Part shown: in pieces, positions 11,131 to 22,905 of the stretch
Numbering within the stretch: position 1 is the stretch's first letter
Layout of the letters: each line of letters begins with the position of its first letter
NCBI GenBank assembly: GCA_003586115.2
Contig: QVOM02000023.1
Location: 5,957,181-6,021,180, forward strand
From: Salvator merianae
Taxonomy: Eukaryota; Chordata; Lepidosauria; Squamata; Teiidae
Length of the DNA: 64,000 bases
Reading direction: 5' to 3'
Notes under the pieces: model-generated
Databases searched by the model: none
Told to the model about the DNA's origin: nothing
What the model saw: only the letters and a program-made list of their open reading frames with translations
Program-made: the position numbers and the translations under genes

Positions 11131-11660
11131 GAGCTTTTCTGCTCTTACATGGTTGTGATCTGAACCAGTAGGTCTAGACTAGCAAGACTTACTGGTCTGG
11201 ACCACAACAAGGCCTGGCCTGGAACAGCACTGTCTGCATGGCAACACTGGTCCAAACTGGCCTCCACATCCATCCTGAAGCTCACACAAGCTTCAGGACT
11301 GGCCTCCAAGGACTCTGATGGGCTAGGAGTGAAGGTTCCTAGCCTTGGCACCCTGGGAAACTCCTTTTGGCAGCACACTTTGGTTAGTGCCACTGAAATG
11401 AGTCTCCTGGTAGTCCAGAAAACAGAGATATGTCTTCTGCATACATCCATGATCCAGACTGCCCTGAGCTGATACAGCAGTTGTCCTCAGTGTTGAGGGC
11501 TACTGATCATTCAGATCAGGTGCCTCCTGGTCTGGATTATTCTCTGTCCTCCTCTGCTATGTAGCAGTGGTGGGCAGAGTCTCTCTGATCCACACTAATG
11601 CACAGACTGATGAGGTCTTGAAGACCATGAGCGTTCCTGATACTTAGTGCAGAAAGGCCC
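11131..11660. mobile_element. Non-autonomous DNA transposon, GGGCC-terminus family (about 530 bp)
   Basis: Left end GAGCTTTTCTGCTCTTAC, right end TAGTGCAGAAAGGCCC. The interior has phrases shared with 14483-15338 and 31959-32391 (CAGCACACTTTGGTTAGTGCCACTGAAATG and related). No target duplication is clear. Confidence 0.62.
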
Positions 11661-11820
11661 ATAGTCTTCTCATATCGCATGCTCAAATCATGTGGTTTCT
11701 GCTTATTGGTTGTAGCCTTGCTACAACATTCAAATTATATTGAAAACAAGACTGACCAACTGGTTCTTCTTGTTTCACATTGTATTCTTAATAACCATCT
11801 CCGTGATTTGGAGATCTATA

Positions 11821-11909
11821 TCTCCTTTCTTTTTTCAATGTCAGTTTTCTCCTTTCTTTCTCCTTTCTTTCTTTTTCTCCTTTCTTTCTTTTTCAATGTC
11901 AGTTTTTCC
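11821..11909. repeat. Pyrimidine-rich tandem duplication
   Basis: A TTTTTTCAATGTCAGTTTT phrase occurs twice, about 58 bases apart, separated by CTCCTTTCTTT runs. This indicates local tandem duplication. Confidence 0.75.
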
Positions 11910-12085
11910 CAAGCATACATTGCCACTGAAAAAGCCATTGCTTAAATCATGCTGATTTCTCTCACTAGGAAATGCCCGAATCCCAGGTGATCATGCCTTC
12001 TATATTTGGCAATATGTTTATTGTTTATTGAGAAAGAAATGGGCAGGCCCAGTAAATTACAGTTTTGAATAGGATCCTATACTTT

Positions 12086-12426
12086 GGGCTCTTTCACACA
12101 TTTCAACTTAGAATGGTTGGTGTGGTACAGCAGCCATCTGCACTGTGAGGGCTGGGACAACCCAGAACCAAGTAAATGCCACCCACTTGCCATGACAATG
12201 GCTGCAGAAATGTGCAGCCACTGCCATGGGGACTGGGAATGTAGCACACAGGTGTGCTTCAGCCATGATTCAGTGCACCATTGCAATGTTTACACCAGGA
12301 TATCGGTACTAGTAGTGATCAGGAGTGCCTGCAGACGGTCCCGATTTCTCAGGCTGCTGAAAAATGTGGAAGCACTGTGCTAGTGTGTGTCTGATTGCTC
12401 ACTAGCACTAAAGCACGAACAGGCCC
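12086..12426 (+). mobile_element. Non-autonomous DNA transposon, GGGCC-terminus family (341 bp)
   Basis: Starts GGGCTCTTTCACAC and ends GCACGAACAGGCCC. It aligns along its length, in opposite orientation, with 6716-7063 (shared CCATGACA-GC-G-AGAAATG and TGCTAGTGAGCA phrases), so the two form a subfamily of about 345 bp. Confidence 0.65.
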
Positions 12427-12429
12427 AGT

Positions 12430-12750
12430 CCTCTTCAGGCCTCGTAATGAATTCATCACTCTGTTTCTTTGAATTAGTGGGCTTTAAAAAACAAACAAAC
12501 AAACAACTTAGACCCATCCCATTGTTAGGAAGGCAAAATTTCCTCTCTTTTTTTGCAACTACCATATAAACAGGAGTCTTTCCATTCTTGTATTTGTCCT
12601 CCTTAGCCCTTTTGCAAATATTGATCATATGGTGGGGTAAAGATGTCCTTGAGAAAAGCTTGATTCCCTGATGCCGAGGACACATCTGTGCAATTTTCTC
12701 GGCAGCAGTATAGAAGCAACTTGCTGTGACCTTCTTCCTGGGAGATCCCA
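12430..12750. other. Intergenic, nothing recognised
   Basis: Only a short (AAAC)n run at about 12487-12506. Confidence 0.4.
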
Positions 12751-12752
12751 GG

Positions 12753-12805
12753 GTTGATCCTGGGATCTTCTGCATGGAAAGCAGATCCTCTGTCACTGAG
12801 GAGCC
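12753..12805 (-). mobile_element. tRNA-derived SINE fragment (tRNA-Ala-like head)
   Basis: On the minus strand the order is CTCAGTGACAGAGGATCTGC, CCATGCAGAAGATCCCAGG, GATC. This corresponds to a tRNA box A region (CTCAGTGGTAGAGC) followed by GGTCCCAGGTTCAATCC-like box B, as in lizard tRNA-Ala-type SINEs. Similar minus-strand copies lie at 25890, 44430 and 54431. Confidence 0.55.
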
Positions 12806-12809
12806 TTGT

Positions 12810-13468
12810 GACACACGCTTAAGGAACTTTTAAATCTTTTCCAATACTTATAAATCTGAGGAATAAATCCCTTCCAAATAAGTGGAGATGTAGTCTCAGA
12901 AAGTAGCCTTTCTCCCTTTGCCCTCCAACCTTAGTAGAGGTATTGGTAAGCAAGATACCCAGGCATCGCTCATCAAAGCAGCATGTGCAGATTCCTTTAG
13001 CCAAACTTGGAATAGCCCCAAAGCAGACTTTAGGCTCTTGAATTCAGCTGGAAAAAAATGTAGAATGAGTTTCTCCTACCTAAACATTTTTATCACTATT
13101 ACTATTCTGGTGAGAAAAGGGCTCAGATGTAAAATTAGCCACCGTGACAGTCAGGAACAAGTGTGCTTGTCTTTTGGACTTGTTGTTGTCGCTGTGATTG
13201 TGGTTGTTGATTCAAATGGAACAACCCATTGCTTTGAACAGGGTGTTGAGCATTTCCAGCGGTGAACTCAGCAACTATCAGCTCTCTCGCACCAAAGGTG
13301 CTAAACAGACTATCAAGTAGTAACAGCTCTTTGGTCTCTATTGATTGGATCTGGATCTGAACTCTAGGTACTCATCCCCAGAGACAGTCAACCTATCTAG
13401 CAGCTGATATTCAAAAGGGTAAGACAAGGCTCAGCTGAAAGTACATTCCCTCTCTCTCTCTCTCTCTA

Positions 13469-13507
<39 letters not shown>

Positions 13508-13690
13508 GCCCAAGGCCTTCTGCTGTCTTACGCTTGCCTGAACTCGACAATTCAGGATAGAAGAGCCTGAACGCCTTTAGAAGGTGTGCATACATTAACA
13601 AGCCTATCTACCTCCAAATGGTAATAACCAAGCCCATATCTTGCCTAAGGCACATCTCTGTGTTTTTGCAGAGTTGATAGTCTAACAGGA
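12810..13690. other. Intergenic with compound microsatellite
   Basis: No gene recognised apart from the dinucleotide tract listed separately. Confidence 0.4.
13449..13506. repeat. Compound (TC)n(AC)n microsatellite
   Basis: About 10 TC units, a short break, then about 18 AC units. Confidence 0.96.
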
Positions 13691-14150
13691 ATGCATCCCT
13701 GATGGGCAAAACCCAGTGATGAGCGGGGTTTCAGCGGAGAAGGGGCGTGCGCGCGCATATGAGAGGGGGAATCAGAAGGGGAATCTCCGGCAGCCAGAGA
13801 AATTATGCAAAGGGCAATAGAGACATCAGGGGAATTAATGGCAGGTAGGAATGAGAAGACAGGTAGGAATGAGAAGACAGAGGAAATGGATTGAAGGGGA
13901 ACGAGCTGAAAGGGAGTGTGCCAAAAAAAAAAAAATTAAAAAGAAAAGTAACGAGGGAACAAAAGATGGGATGAAAGATTAAATGAGAGAGGCTGTGTGA
14001 CAAGGAGTCGATTAAATACTGTAGGCGGGGAGTCTGTTAAAGGCTGTATAACAAAAGGGCAGGGTTGAAGCCGAGGGTGGGGATGGATTTGCGTGGCAGA
14101 ATGATAGAAATAAAGTTAGCAAGCAAGGTTGGGGAAGTGTCATGCTTCAG
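13690..14150. repeat. Purine-rich, CpG-containing block with tandem 18-mer
   Basis: The + strand is strongly G/A-biased, with GCGTGCGCGCGC near 13747. An exact 18-bp tandem duplication AGGTAGGAATGAGAAGAC lies at 13843-13878, and a poly(A) of 13 follows near 13923. I do not recognise the element; no coding signal. Confidence 0.5.
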
Positions 14151-14482
14151 CCAGGAAAGGATTGGTTCTAGGATTATTATTTATTTTTTTAAAAAATAGA
14201 TGCATACGAGAGATACCGTTCTGGTGCAAGGAGGTCCAGTCCCTCAAATAAAAGCACTGAAAGGCAAAGAGAAATGATCAGATTGGAAAGAGCAATGATA
14301 AAGATGTCTAGAGTAACCTCCTGGATGAACTAATGATGGAGAGATTTATTATTTATTTGTGGTATTAACATCCGAGACTTCTTCCTAAGAGCTAAGGATG
14401 GCCAACAGCATTCCCCTCCATTTTGTCCTGACAACCACTCTTGGAGGTCACGAGGCACAAGGTCAGACTGTGAGATTTCGCA

Positions 14483-15338
14483 GGACCTTTCTGCACTAAA
14501 GCAATATAGCCAGGGATCCAGGAGCCCTCCTTAGGCACCCAGGCATGGTTCAAGGCAGTCCCTGTTAACCCTGCATTGGATGGAGCATAGACCAGACTAG
14601 GAAGCCCATATAGATCTACTAACTGGATGCATCCCATTCCAGGGGAACCACATATTTTGTTGCCTGTTATAACCAATCAGAAAATATATTTACAGATCAG
14701 AATGATCAGGATAGGGACAGTGGAAGAAGGTGGACTCAAAAGGTAAACTGAGTTTCTGCACTTCAGAATTGTCTGCTTTAAGAAGAGGACTATGGGTGTG
14801 GACTAAAGAAGGACCTGCCCCTCCTAGTATGCTCCATCTGCACAGGGCGAAGGGTAGACTGGACTGAACTGGGCCAGGGGGCCCAAAATGGCCACCTAGT
14901 TTGGCGTACCGGTAGATCTCTTTAAAGAGCTCTACCAGCATACTAGCAGCAGTCAACTAGATCACAGAGGCATGCAGGCAGTGCACACCTTTGTAGTCCA
15001 GTACACCATGGAGGACCCATTTTTGCAGCACAACAAGACACACCACTGAAATGGGTCCCCCAGGGCTCTGAGACCAGGAACCACTGTTCCTGGTCATCAG
15101 AGCCCTTGTAGGCAGTTTCAAACCTGGTACAAGGTTTGGAGCTGGTGTAGCGGCTAGGCCAGAATAGCTGCCCCAATGCAGATTGTCGTGTTCCAGTCCA
15201 GGGATGGAGTCATCCACTCATGGGATTGATCACTCATTCTAGGACAGGTCCATTAGTAGACTGGACCAGGACATCATTTTGGGTGCCCTAGCCCAGTCCA
15301 TGTTCCATCCTGTACTGATGTCTAGTGCAGACAGGGCC
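14483..15338. mobile_element. GGGCC-terminus DNA transposon, long or composite copy (856 bp)
   Basis: Left end GGACCTTTCTGCACT; right end AGTGCAGACAGGGCC followed by TAA. The interior shares CAAGGTTTGGAGC, GGATGGAGCATAGA and AACAAGACAC-CCA phrases with 61150-61610. The part about 14660-14790 looks unrelated and may be a secondary insertion. Confidence 0.6.
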
Positions 15339-15339
15339 T

Positions 15340-17320
15340 AAGTTTCTCTCCCCCTGCTGGGATGCACTGGATTAGCAGATTTGCTCACCCCAAAACATTG
15401 TGTCCCCCCACCCCCTCATTCCTGTTAAGCAGCAGAAAGTTCTCCAAGAGTTTCCATAGGTTATGCGAAGTCAGTTCTCCATTAATTGTTTCTGCTATCT
15501 ATCGCCAACCTCACAAGTCACACATATTACCAACTGTGGATATATATCATATTCCTTAATCCAATAACATTTGCTACTTAAAAATAACCATTTTAAATTT
15601 ATTTTGCTCCATATATTTTCCACTTGCAAGACCTGCATCACAAGATGATTAATTTGTGTTGTTTGCAAGGAAAATTTTATATTTTCTCCTACAAACCAGG
15701 GGACAGCATTTTAAATAGGCTATTTATGTACATTTTCCTCCAATTCCCCAAATGCAGTGGAGACATATGTCTTATCTATATTCTCCAAATCAACAGGAGT
15801 ATAATGTTGCTACCATTTGCTCATAATGCTTTTAGATTTCATCTAATGGACAAACACAGCTACCTGCAATTTTTGCCTGCTTTGAAGGATTTCCATTTGA
15901 GCTGGGTGCCTACTTCTTTTCCAGACTTTTCATCCAGATTTTGTGTAATAAGGGTCTTTTTTCAACTATTTTGACCAGTCCTAATCTTTTGACTAAAAAG
16001 CAGACTCTCAAACACATTTTTAAGCTAAGGATGCTCTTTCCTGGCACTGAGATTCAGTGATAGAGAAAAAAATATAGACTCCCACTGAAGCCTGCTGCCT
16101 TTGCTTTTGCTGCCCTAGAAACCAAAATAAAACATAAGTAAAGTTGGAAAAAATTAGAGGAAGATAGAGAACTTATAGCCTTCCATATACTTTTGGACTG
16201 CAGCTGCCATTAATAACAGCCACATTGTGAGTTATTTATTTATTTATTTCCCTTTTGGCGGTAACCCATCCTAATATTTCAGTCTTGGAAGAGAATAATA
16301 ACAATTTAAAAAGTACAATAGTCTCTTGCCAAGAGTCCCTTTCTGGTTGCATCAAAATTGGTGAGGGTACTAAAACTTACAAAGAGTGAGGGAGTGAGAA
16401 AGTTCCCAGAATGTGAGACAAATTTGCATTTTTAAAAATAAACACATAAATAAATAAATAAATAAATAAATCTCCTTTCTCTGTGCTTGTTTCCCTGCCC
16501 TCATTTTCAGGGGAAAATCACATTAAATGTGGCCAATTGCTGTTTACACTGCAGCCAACATCTTGTTGCAAATTTGTGTTTTCCTTGGGGGTGGGCTGCA
16601 GGTGTGTGATTGACAGCTGAGGTTGTGGTCTTGGTCCCTTGCTATTGGCTGACCAACTGGCACAGAATGAAAGGCAGCAGCACCATCCTGTGGCCACTGC
16701 CAGTCCTTTAAAGAATTGGAGGCCAGGCACAGCAGTCTCAAAATGACATGGGCCCATGTAATGGAGCCAATGGGTGGTCCTAGATCACACCGGACATCAT
16801 GATGATGACACCAATGACCAAATATAGTAACAAGTGGCCATGGTCCCTCCAGGCTCTGAAAAAGTCATGGAGGAGGCAGGATCATTGTCAGCTGAGATGT
16901 GCTCACCTTGCTCTAGGGACAAGACTGCTAGGGATACTACCTAGCATAATCAGCCTTCCTAAGAGGGATGTGTCTATATCAAAAAGGTTTCGAAATAGAA
17001 TTTTGCACACCCTTATGGGAAAAAAGGATCTTGGCAGCTGCTGACTGGGTTACAAGCAAATGGTACCTGCTGAAATTCCTTCTGTTGCACAGTTTTAATG
17101 GTAGAGGAGCTCATGACGGGAAAGTCATAAAGCAACTTTTACAAAGGCTAAATAATATTAACAGGACAGGCCTCCCTTGAAATGGGCATATTTACAATTC
17201 ACACGTCTCTTGTCTTCGTAGGTGCCAAATGATGACATTCCCTTGCTACACGCAGTCACAAAAATTGGGGACTGTCTTTTCAAACCTTGTTAACTTGTAG
17301 GAAAAACAGTCCAGGGTTCC
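15340..17320. other. Intergenic, with short AT-rich repeat tails
   Basis: No gene recognised. (ATTT)n at 16231-16250, followed by a decayed SINE/LINE tail, and (ATAA)n at 16446-16471. A TTTTGGACTGCAGCTGCCAT phrase near 16190 resembles a widespread lizard repeat. Confidence 0.4.
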
Positions 17321-17327
17321 TGAAAAC

Positions 17328-17823
17328 TAGAGATGAGGAAAGTTCAGTTCGCATTCAATAATTTGAATCAAATCAAACAGGTGTTGGTTTACAGGTTGGA
17401 AAGACAGGTAGGATGCCTGTAAAACCCATTTGCAGGGAGTCAAGAGCAGGTGAAGGTTTTGCCTTCGTCTTCTGCTTGAGATGCCCAGAAGCAAATGGTG
17501 GGCCATTGTGTGAGACAGGATGCTGGACTAGATGGGCCATGGCCTGATCCAGCAAGGCTCCTCTTATGTTCTGTTGCATATTGAGAAATTTGATCAAACC
17601 GAACCAGTCCCCTGCTCACAAACATGAAATATTCTATCAAACAGTTTATGATTGCTGTGTTTTTGCCCTTGGAAAGAATTTTTGTTTGTTTGTTTTCAAA
17701 CAAGTTCAAAATCAAACGCAAACAAAGATCTGTTTGATTTAACAGTTCACCATCAAACTGTCCAAATAGGTGTCCAATTCAGTGGCAAACCAAGCACACA
17801 ATTTCCATTTGTGCATTTCCCTA
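17328..17823. mobile_element. hAT-type MITE interrupted by a CR1 insertion
   Basis: Left end TAGAGATG, right end GTGCATTTCCCTA. Flanks 17320-17327 CTGAAAAC and 17824-17831 TTGGAAAC match at 6 of 8 positions. Both halves align with 7818-8177; the alignment is broken by a CR1 tail at 17392-17572. The right half contains the shared ATCAAACAGTTTATGATTG-like segment. Confidence 0.75.
17392..17572 (+). mobile_element. CR1 LINE 3' end, nested in a hAT MITE
   Basis: Starts CAGGTTGGAAAGACAGG, contains AGATGCCCAGAAGCAAATGG and GCCTGATCCAGCAAGGCTCC, and ends in TCTTATGTTCTGTTGCAT, the CR1-type 3' terminus. 5'-truncated; non-coding. Confidence 0.88.
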
Positions 17824-17831
17824 TTGGAAAC

Positions 17832-19118
17832 ATCATGCGTCCATCTTTATTTTGACCACCAGGAGGCAACATATGACTGGTTTCATTCTTACTGAAACTC
17901 ATCAGGTGCACAGACCTCAAATGAAGCCAATGCTTTACTGGGATTTGAACTCATAGTCTAGTGCATTACATTCTGGTTAATGGTGCACTTTAGCTATTAA
18001 GTCATAGTGGACCTAGAGGTCCACAGCTTTCAGGAAGGGATTCTATCTGATTTTAGTATTTCCAGGTTTTTTTCCTGCCTTATATTGAGCCCTTTTTACT
18101 GAGAGACTTCTGCTATTAATGGTCGGTTCTCTTATATTAGAGGCACTCAACTCTTTTTTTTTTTTTTTTTTGTATTACAGGGGAATGCTGGAGTACAAAG
18201 TTATACAGGGAGATGCAATCCAGTAATTTGAGTGAGAAACTTATAAAAGCTAAGACTGCAATGGACATAAATCTCTAGTTTTTTGACCATTCTAAAATAT
18301 CTGAAAAATACTAAAGCACAATAACTTAATGATCTATCATCATCATCATCATCATCTTTATTATTATTATTTGCCTTTTAGTGATAGCAGATGAGCCAAT
18401 AGATTAATGCCACCTTTAAAGGAATGTGTACCTGCATGTACAAAAGAAAATTTACTTTTATCTCTGAATAGGAGTGTGAGCATATGAAAGAGGAAATCCT
18501 TGAAAGGTGCAAGACTATTGCATTTGACTCTTTGCAACCTCTATAAACAACTATTATTGTAAGGGGAAATAGTATTATTTCAAGCATGCCCAAGGATATT
18601 TATTTCTCTCATTGTGAAGTTGTGCCAAGCAATAACAGAAGGGATCGTTGGAAAACTGTTCACATCAGGTGTCTGCGAATACTTGAAAGTATTTGATGTA
18701 CCAGGTAGACTTATTTTACCTGAATCAACCAGCCAGGTAAAATACCAGCAGCCAAATAGCTTGGAAGCTCAAGCATGAATTGTGGGAAAGAGTGAAGAAA
18801 CAACTTCATAAGAAATTTAACTTCTTTTTTTTAAGTTTCAATTTCAGTGTGCAAAAGGTAGGGCGAAGCAGCATAAGTGTTAATGAAGAACCAAAACCAA
18901 CGTTCCAAATTCTTAGAGCATTAGGGACAGTTTTCTACTCCATCCAGTTCTTCTTTTGTGCCTTGCTCCTTTACAGCTTCACCAACAGTTTCTGCCCAGT
19001 CAATAGCAAATTGAGGGCAGAATCCTGCATCCTTAAGAGCTGCACAAAAGAGGAAATGTAAGCAGATATTGTTTGCATTACCAGCAACAACTGCTTACAT
19101 TTCCTCTTAATGTAAATG
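17832..19118. other. Intergenic with simple repeats
   Basis: No gene recognised. Poly(T) at about 18153-18171 and an (ATC)n/(ATT)n tract at 18338-18372. Confidence 0.45.
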
Positions 19119-19250
19119 GCTGCATCCAGACATCACATACTTATTCTTCTATGTTTGGAAGTTCTGGAATAAAGCATGGATATTCCATATCCATGCTTCA
19201 TTCCAGAATATCCAAATATAGCAGAATAAGTTAGTGATGTCTGGATGCAG
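19119..19250. mobile_element. Palindromic MITE (about 132 bp), GCTGCATCCAGAC family
   Basis: Left arm GCTGCATCCAGACATCAC; right arm GTGATGTCTGGATGCAG. Complementarity runs through almost the whole length (TATTCTGCTATATTTGG-type arm on both sides), predicting a long hairpin. A second copy is at 36175-36287. Confidence 0.8.
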
Positions 19251-19945
19251 TCAAAGTTGTAGAAGTCTCTACCCCTTTTCCATATGCTAACCCTAATAAA
19301 ACATGAAAAGGATGCACAAAACATCATTAAAAACATTGTTAATTGCATTAGGTGAGAGAGAAGCACAAAGCCACCCTCCAAAAACATAGGGCCATGAAAA
19401 ATATTGTCTATTAAAATTCAGCTGAGTGTTCCAGATGGAAGTGTGACTTGGCCCAAAGAAGGAAATTAAGGTACATCCCATGCATGCTGAGAAATGGGCT
19501 GAAGTCATGTTGTCCAACAGGACCGTCTTTCTCATCCCTTCCTTCATCATCTCCCCTGAACACCTGAGCATTGACTTGTGCATCAAGCACCTACCCAATT
19601 TTACTACAGCCAGGACAGACAAATGTATTGCAGACACACCTCTCCCATTAATGAGTGTGTGATGTCTCTCCCTTTATTTCTACCCTCTCTTCTTCCACAT
19701 GCATAAAAGAGGGCAGGAACCTTCCATCCGGCTGTAGTAGCAGTGATACTGACCAAGGAGATTGCCTTTAGCTGTATAAACCCTGTGATCAAAGTAGGAA
19801 ACACCAACAAAAGAGCCACCTTGCCTGAAGAGAGTGAAGAAGAAGGAGCAAGGAAAAACCTCCAACAGATCCCTGCTGTGGCCTTATCTGATACAGAGCA
19901 ACTTTGCTTTTTTATGTGCAATATTTCATTTAGTTGCTGCTGCTG

Positions 19946-20025
19946 CTGCTATTGTGTAAACCACTATGGGACCTCGGAGTGAAGAGTGGTACAGAAATGA
20001 AAATAAATAAAAACATAAAAATGCA
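19946..20025 (+). mobile_element. SINE/L2-type 3' tail
   Basis: GTGTAAACCACTATGGGAC, then GAGTGGTACAGAAATGAAAA and TAAATAAAAACATAAAA, the usual GTAAACCGC-to-AATAAA tail of lizard tRNA-SINE/L2-type elements. The 5' part is not recognised. Confidence 0.5.
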
Positions 20026-20029
20026 ACTT

Positions 20030-22045
20030 AGAAACTAATAACCAGGTATTTATATTTCCAGAGGAGGAAGGCATCTAGCAATAAAGTAAAATATAAAATG
20101 CATATAAAAATGTAAATGAATGAATGCATTTTTTAAAAAGCCCAATTTTCTCTGCCTGAAAAGAACATCAGACTGAGGTTGGAGGGTGCAGGAGAAGTCT
20201 GGGCTGAAAATGTCTTTAGGAGGCACGTAAAGGATGTAAGTGCTGTCTCCCCACAGATCTCAAAGGGAAAGCGTTCTGCAAAATAAGTGTCCGCAGAGAA
20301 ATAGCTGTGCTATGGACAATCCAAAGACTGAACACTGAAGTGGTCTTGCAATTCTGCATGGAGACTTGGTCCCACATTCTCTCTCTCCCTTTCTCTCTTC
20401 CTTCTTCCTTTATGTGTTTTTGAGGAAACGATGAAGTCAACACTATTCAGAGTGCTGCTCCTTTTCAAAGGACGATGCGTGTTTGAATGGCATCACATAA
20501 AAGCTCATACAGTGAAACCCTAACCTTGCTTTCTCATGTCCGGCTTTGAACAGCGGTACTTATACCGAGTTTTGATTAAATTGCTCTTTCCTATTTTGGC
20601 TGGGAAAAGGGAAGCCAAGCATCTCAAGTGAAGCTGGCAACCTTAAACAGTTTGTGTATTTCGGGGGGATGTTAACTCTCTTCAACCCTGATATGCAGGG
20701 TAGACAGCAACTAGTTTCTGATACAATTCTCTCTTTTTGTGAGGAGAAGTGCATCATAATGAAAGCCAACAGTTTTCATGAGAGTCTGGGGTAAAGAATA
20801 ATTTCTTTACCTCATATAACATATGCGTTAAAAATAACTTGGTTTTGTGCGACATGCTTTTGCATTTACCTGGTTGGCAACATAATGAGTTCCCTTGTTT
20901 AGTTGGGGTCACATGGAAAAGAAACCAAGAGTTCTAGAGGAAAATTAAACAGGTGAGAGGTAATGCAATCCCAGCACAGGTGTGGTTAAGCCAACTGACT
21001 TCTCTGCTGTACCAGTTAGGGCCTTTAACTACTTGGAAGTTGGAACTAGGAGATCTTCTAGATTGCTAAAATAGATATAATCCTCCAAGGAGATTCTGCT
21101 GTGAGTATAACTAATTGCTGAATGCCATCTTGCAGGGTCCTGCTGGAAATCGTTCTCTGTGGCGACACCTCTACTCTGCAACACTCTTCCTTCAGAGGTA
21201 CTATTTTAAGCACCTATATATTTACTCAGGGGGGTCTGGTGTGAATGTTGTGTCTCTTGTGAAATCCATCTTGTTTGATCAATGTTTTCATAATTTGTGC
21301 TTTTTAACCAAGCTGGCCAGAGAAATTGCCAAACCAGTTAACCTAGCCATAGAAAAAGCTGGAAAACAAACAAACAACAGGTGTATCTAATGTTTGGTAC
21401 ATTTTCTACAGCTTTTGGTAACCAAAACGTTTTCAAATTTCATTGTAAATTGTTTAAGATTTCACCGTGAAGATGTAGTGCTAAATACTGTGATTTGGCT
21501 TCATCATTAGATGCTGTAGGACATACTTTGCCTGCTAGAGTGGGTCTCCATAGTTCCCCTAAGTGCTTTCAGAACATGGTTCTGAGTCTATCCTCCATGA
21601 CAGTCGGAAGAAACTGAACCACTGGGGTTTCGCATTGAGTGAGCGTATATTAATAGTAGTAATTATTATTATTAGTAGTAGTAGTAGTAGTGCTAGTAAT
21701 GCCATCATCTCAGTCTAACAAAAGAAGAGGCTGAGTTCCTGAATTCCTTCCCCTCAGATGTGGATGCCACGGTTGCTTCCCTGAGCTCCTCAACATGGAG
21801 AAAGGGTGCACTTTTGTGGCTTGCTTCTCCTGCTCAAGCACTATGTGCCTCATCAACGTTGTGAGAAGCCAAACTGTGGTCTCCAGCAAAGATGAGAACC
21901 TTCTAACTGGTTATGAGGGCTGCAAGTTGCTTGCCCACCACTGCTGCTGCTAATTCTCCTCATCTGCTTGGGAGGGGAAGCGAAAGCAGGAATCAACAAA
22001 GGTGGCCATCTTGGAAAGTGAGGGCAGGGCTCTATTAAAAACCCG
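20030..22045. other. Intergenic, nothing firmly recognised
   Basis: No gene found. A (TAG)n/(ATT)n tract at about 21652-21698. Short open frames here lack family features. Confidence 0.4.
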
Positions 22046-22210
22046 CAGCTCAAAAGCACCTTAGAGAGGATAGTAGCGTATGGTCCTCCTGTTCTCATCT
22101 CTAATCCACCTCTTCTGGCCAGGAATGCTCATGAGAGGAAAGAAGGAAGAGCTGAGTGGTATGAGAATTATTTCTAAGGTTTCCTCCAGATGTGAAGTGA
22201 ATCCCACGAT
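22046..22210 (+). repeat. Upstream repeat family, copy 1
   Basis: Contains TAGTAGCGTATGGTCCTCC, TCTAATCCACCTCTTCTGG and GAATGCTCATGAGAGG. It matches 22550-22745 in the same orientation and, more weakly, 22806-22905 and the minus strand of 47190-47298. Confidence 0.6.
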
Positions 22211-22297
22211 CCTCTTGGCACTGCAAACATACACTTGGCATACCCAATGCAATGTGGATTGCAAGGCTATTACCCTGGGTTTTGCTAGGTTGATCAC

Positions 22298-22446
22298 TTA
22301 CCTGCACATCTGGGGAGCTGTATGTGGAATTGCCTTGCTTAGGACACCGGGGACCCAGCCAAGGGCACCAAAAATAGCAAAAGGAAGGGGTGGAAATCCC
22401 CAGCAAGGCAATTTTGCATGCGCCTCGCCAGACATACAGGTAAGCC
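22298..22446. mobile_element. Palindromic element (about 149 bp)
   Basis: Left arm CTTACCTGCACATCTGGGGAG through AATTGCCTTGCTT; right arm AGCAAGGCAATT through CGCCAGACATACAGGTAAG. The arms of about 45 bp are roughly three-quarters complementary by eye, with a spacer of about 50 bp. This explains the similar open frames on both strands. Candidate fold-back MITE. Confidence 0.65.
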
Positions 22447-22549
22447 GAGGTTTGCAGTGTGCGTCTGGCGGGAGAAGGCAAGAGACAATAGCAGGATTGT
22501 ACCTGGTGCTTCTTGCTGTTTGGAGACAGAGCAGCTGTCCCTAAGCTTG

Positions 22550-22745
22550 TGTTCACACGTGACAGAACAAGCGTCTTAAAAGTGCTTTAGGGATGGTAGC
22601 GTGTGGCCCTCATGTTCTCTTCCTTTTCTAGTCTAGAATGTTCAGGAGAGGGGATCTGTGTGTGTATGATCCCAGCTGTAAACTGTCTTTTAACCATGAG
22701 GCTTTTTAAAAAAAAATCTCGTGTGAATGCCCTGAGGGAGAAGAG
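22550..22745 (+). repeat. Upstream repeat family, copy 2
   Basis: GTGTTCACACGTGACAG, then GGTAGCGTGTGGCCCTCATG and CTAGAATGTTCAGGAGAGG, homologous to copy 1 over about 165 bases. Confidence 0.6.
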
Positions 22746-22805
22746 ATGGGAGTCTTCATGTGTCACAGGGGGCACCACCACCGTCATTACTGCCATAAGC
22801 TGCCT

Positions 22806-22905
22806 TATGGCTGCGTTCAGACATAACGGAAGGGGCAGCTCGGAGACAGCAGCCTGCGACCCTCCTGTGCCCAACTCCTCTCTAATCCGCCTTTTTACGC
22901 ACAGC
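22806..22905 (+). repeat. Upstream repeat family, copy 3 (diverged)
   Basis: GGCTGCGTTCAGACATAAC, then CGACCCTCCTGTGCCCAACT and TCTCTAATCCGCC, the same order of phrases as copies 1 and 2. It abuts the ASTN2 CpG island. Confidence 0.5.

Noticed and set aside
22080..22556. About 150-residue open frames on both strands
   Set aside because: Mirror images produced by a palindromic element; not a gene.
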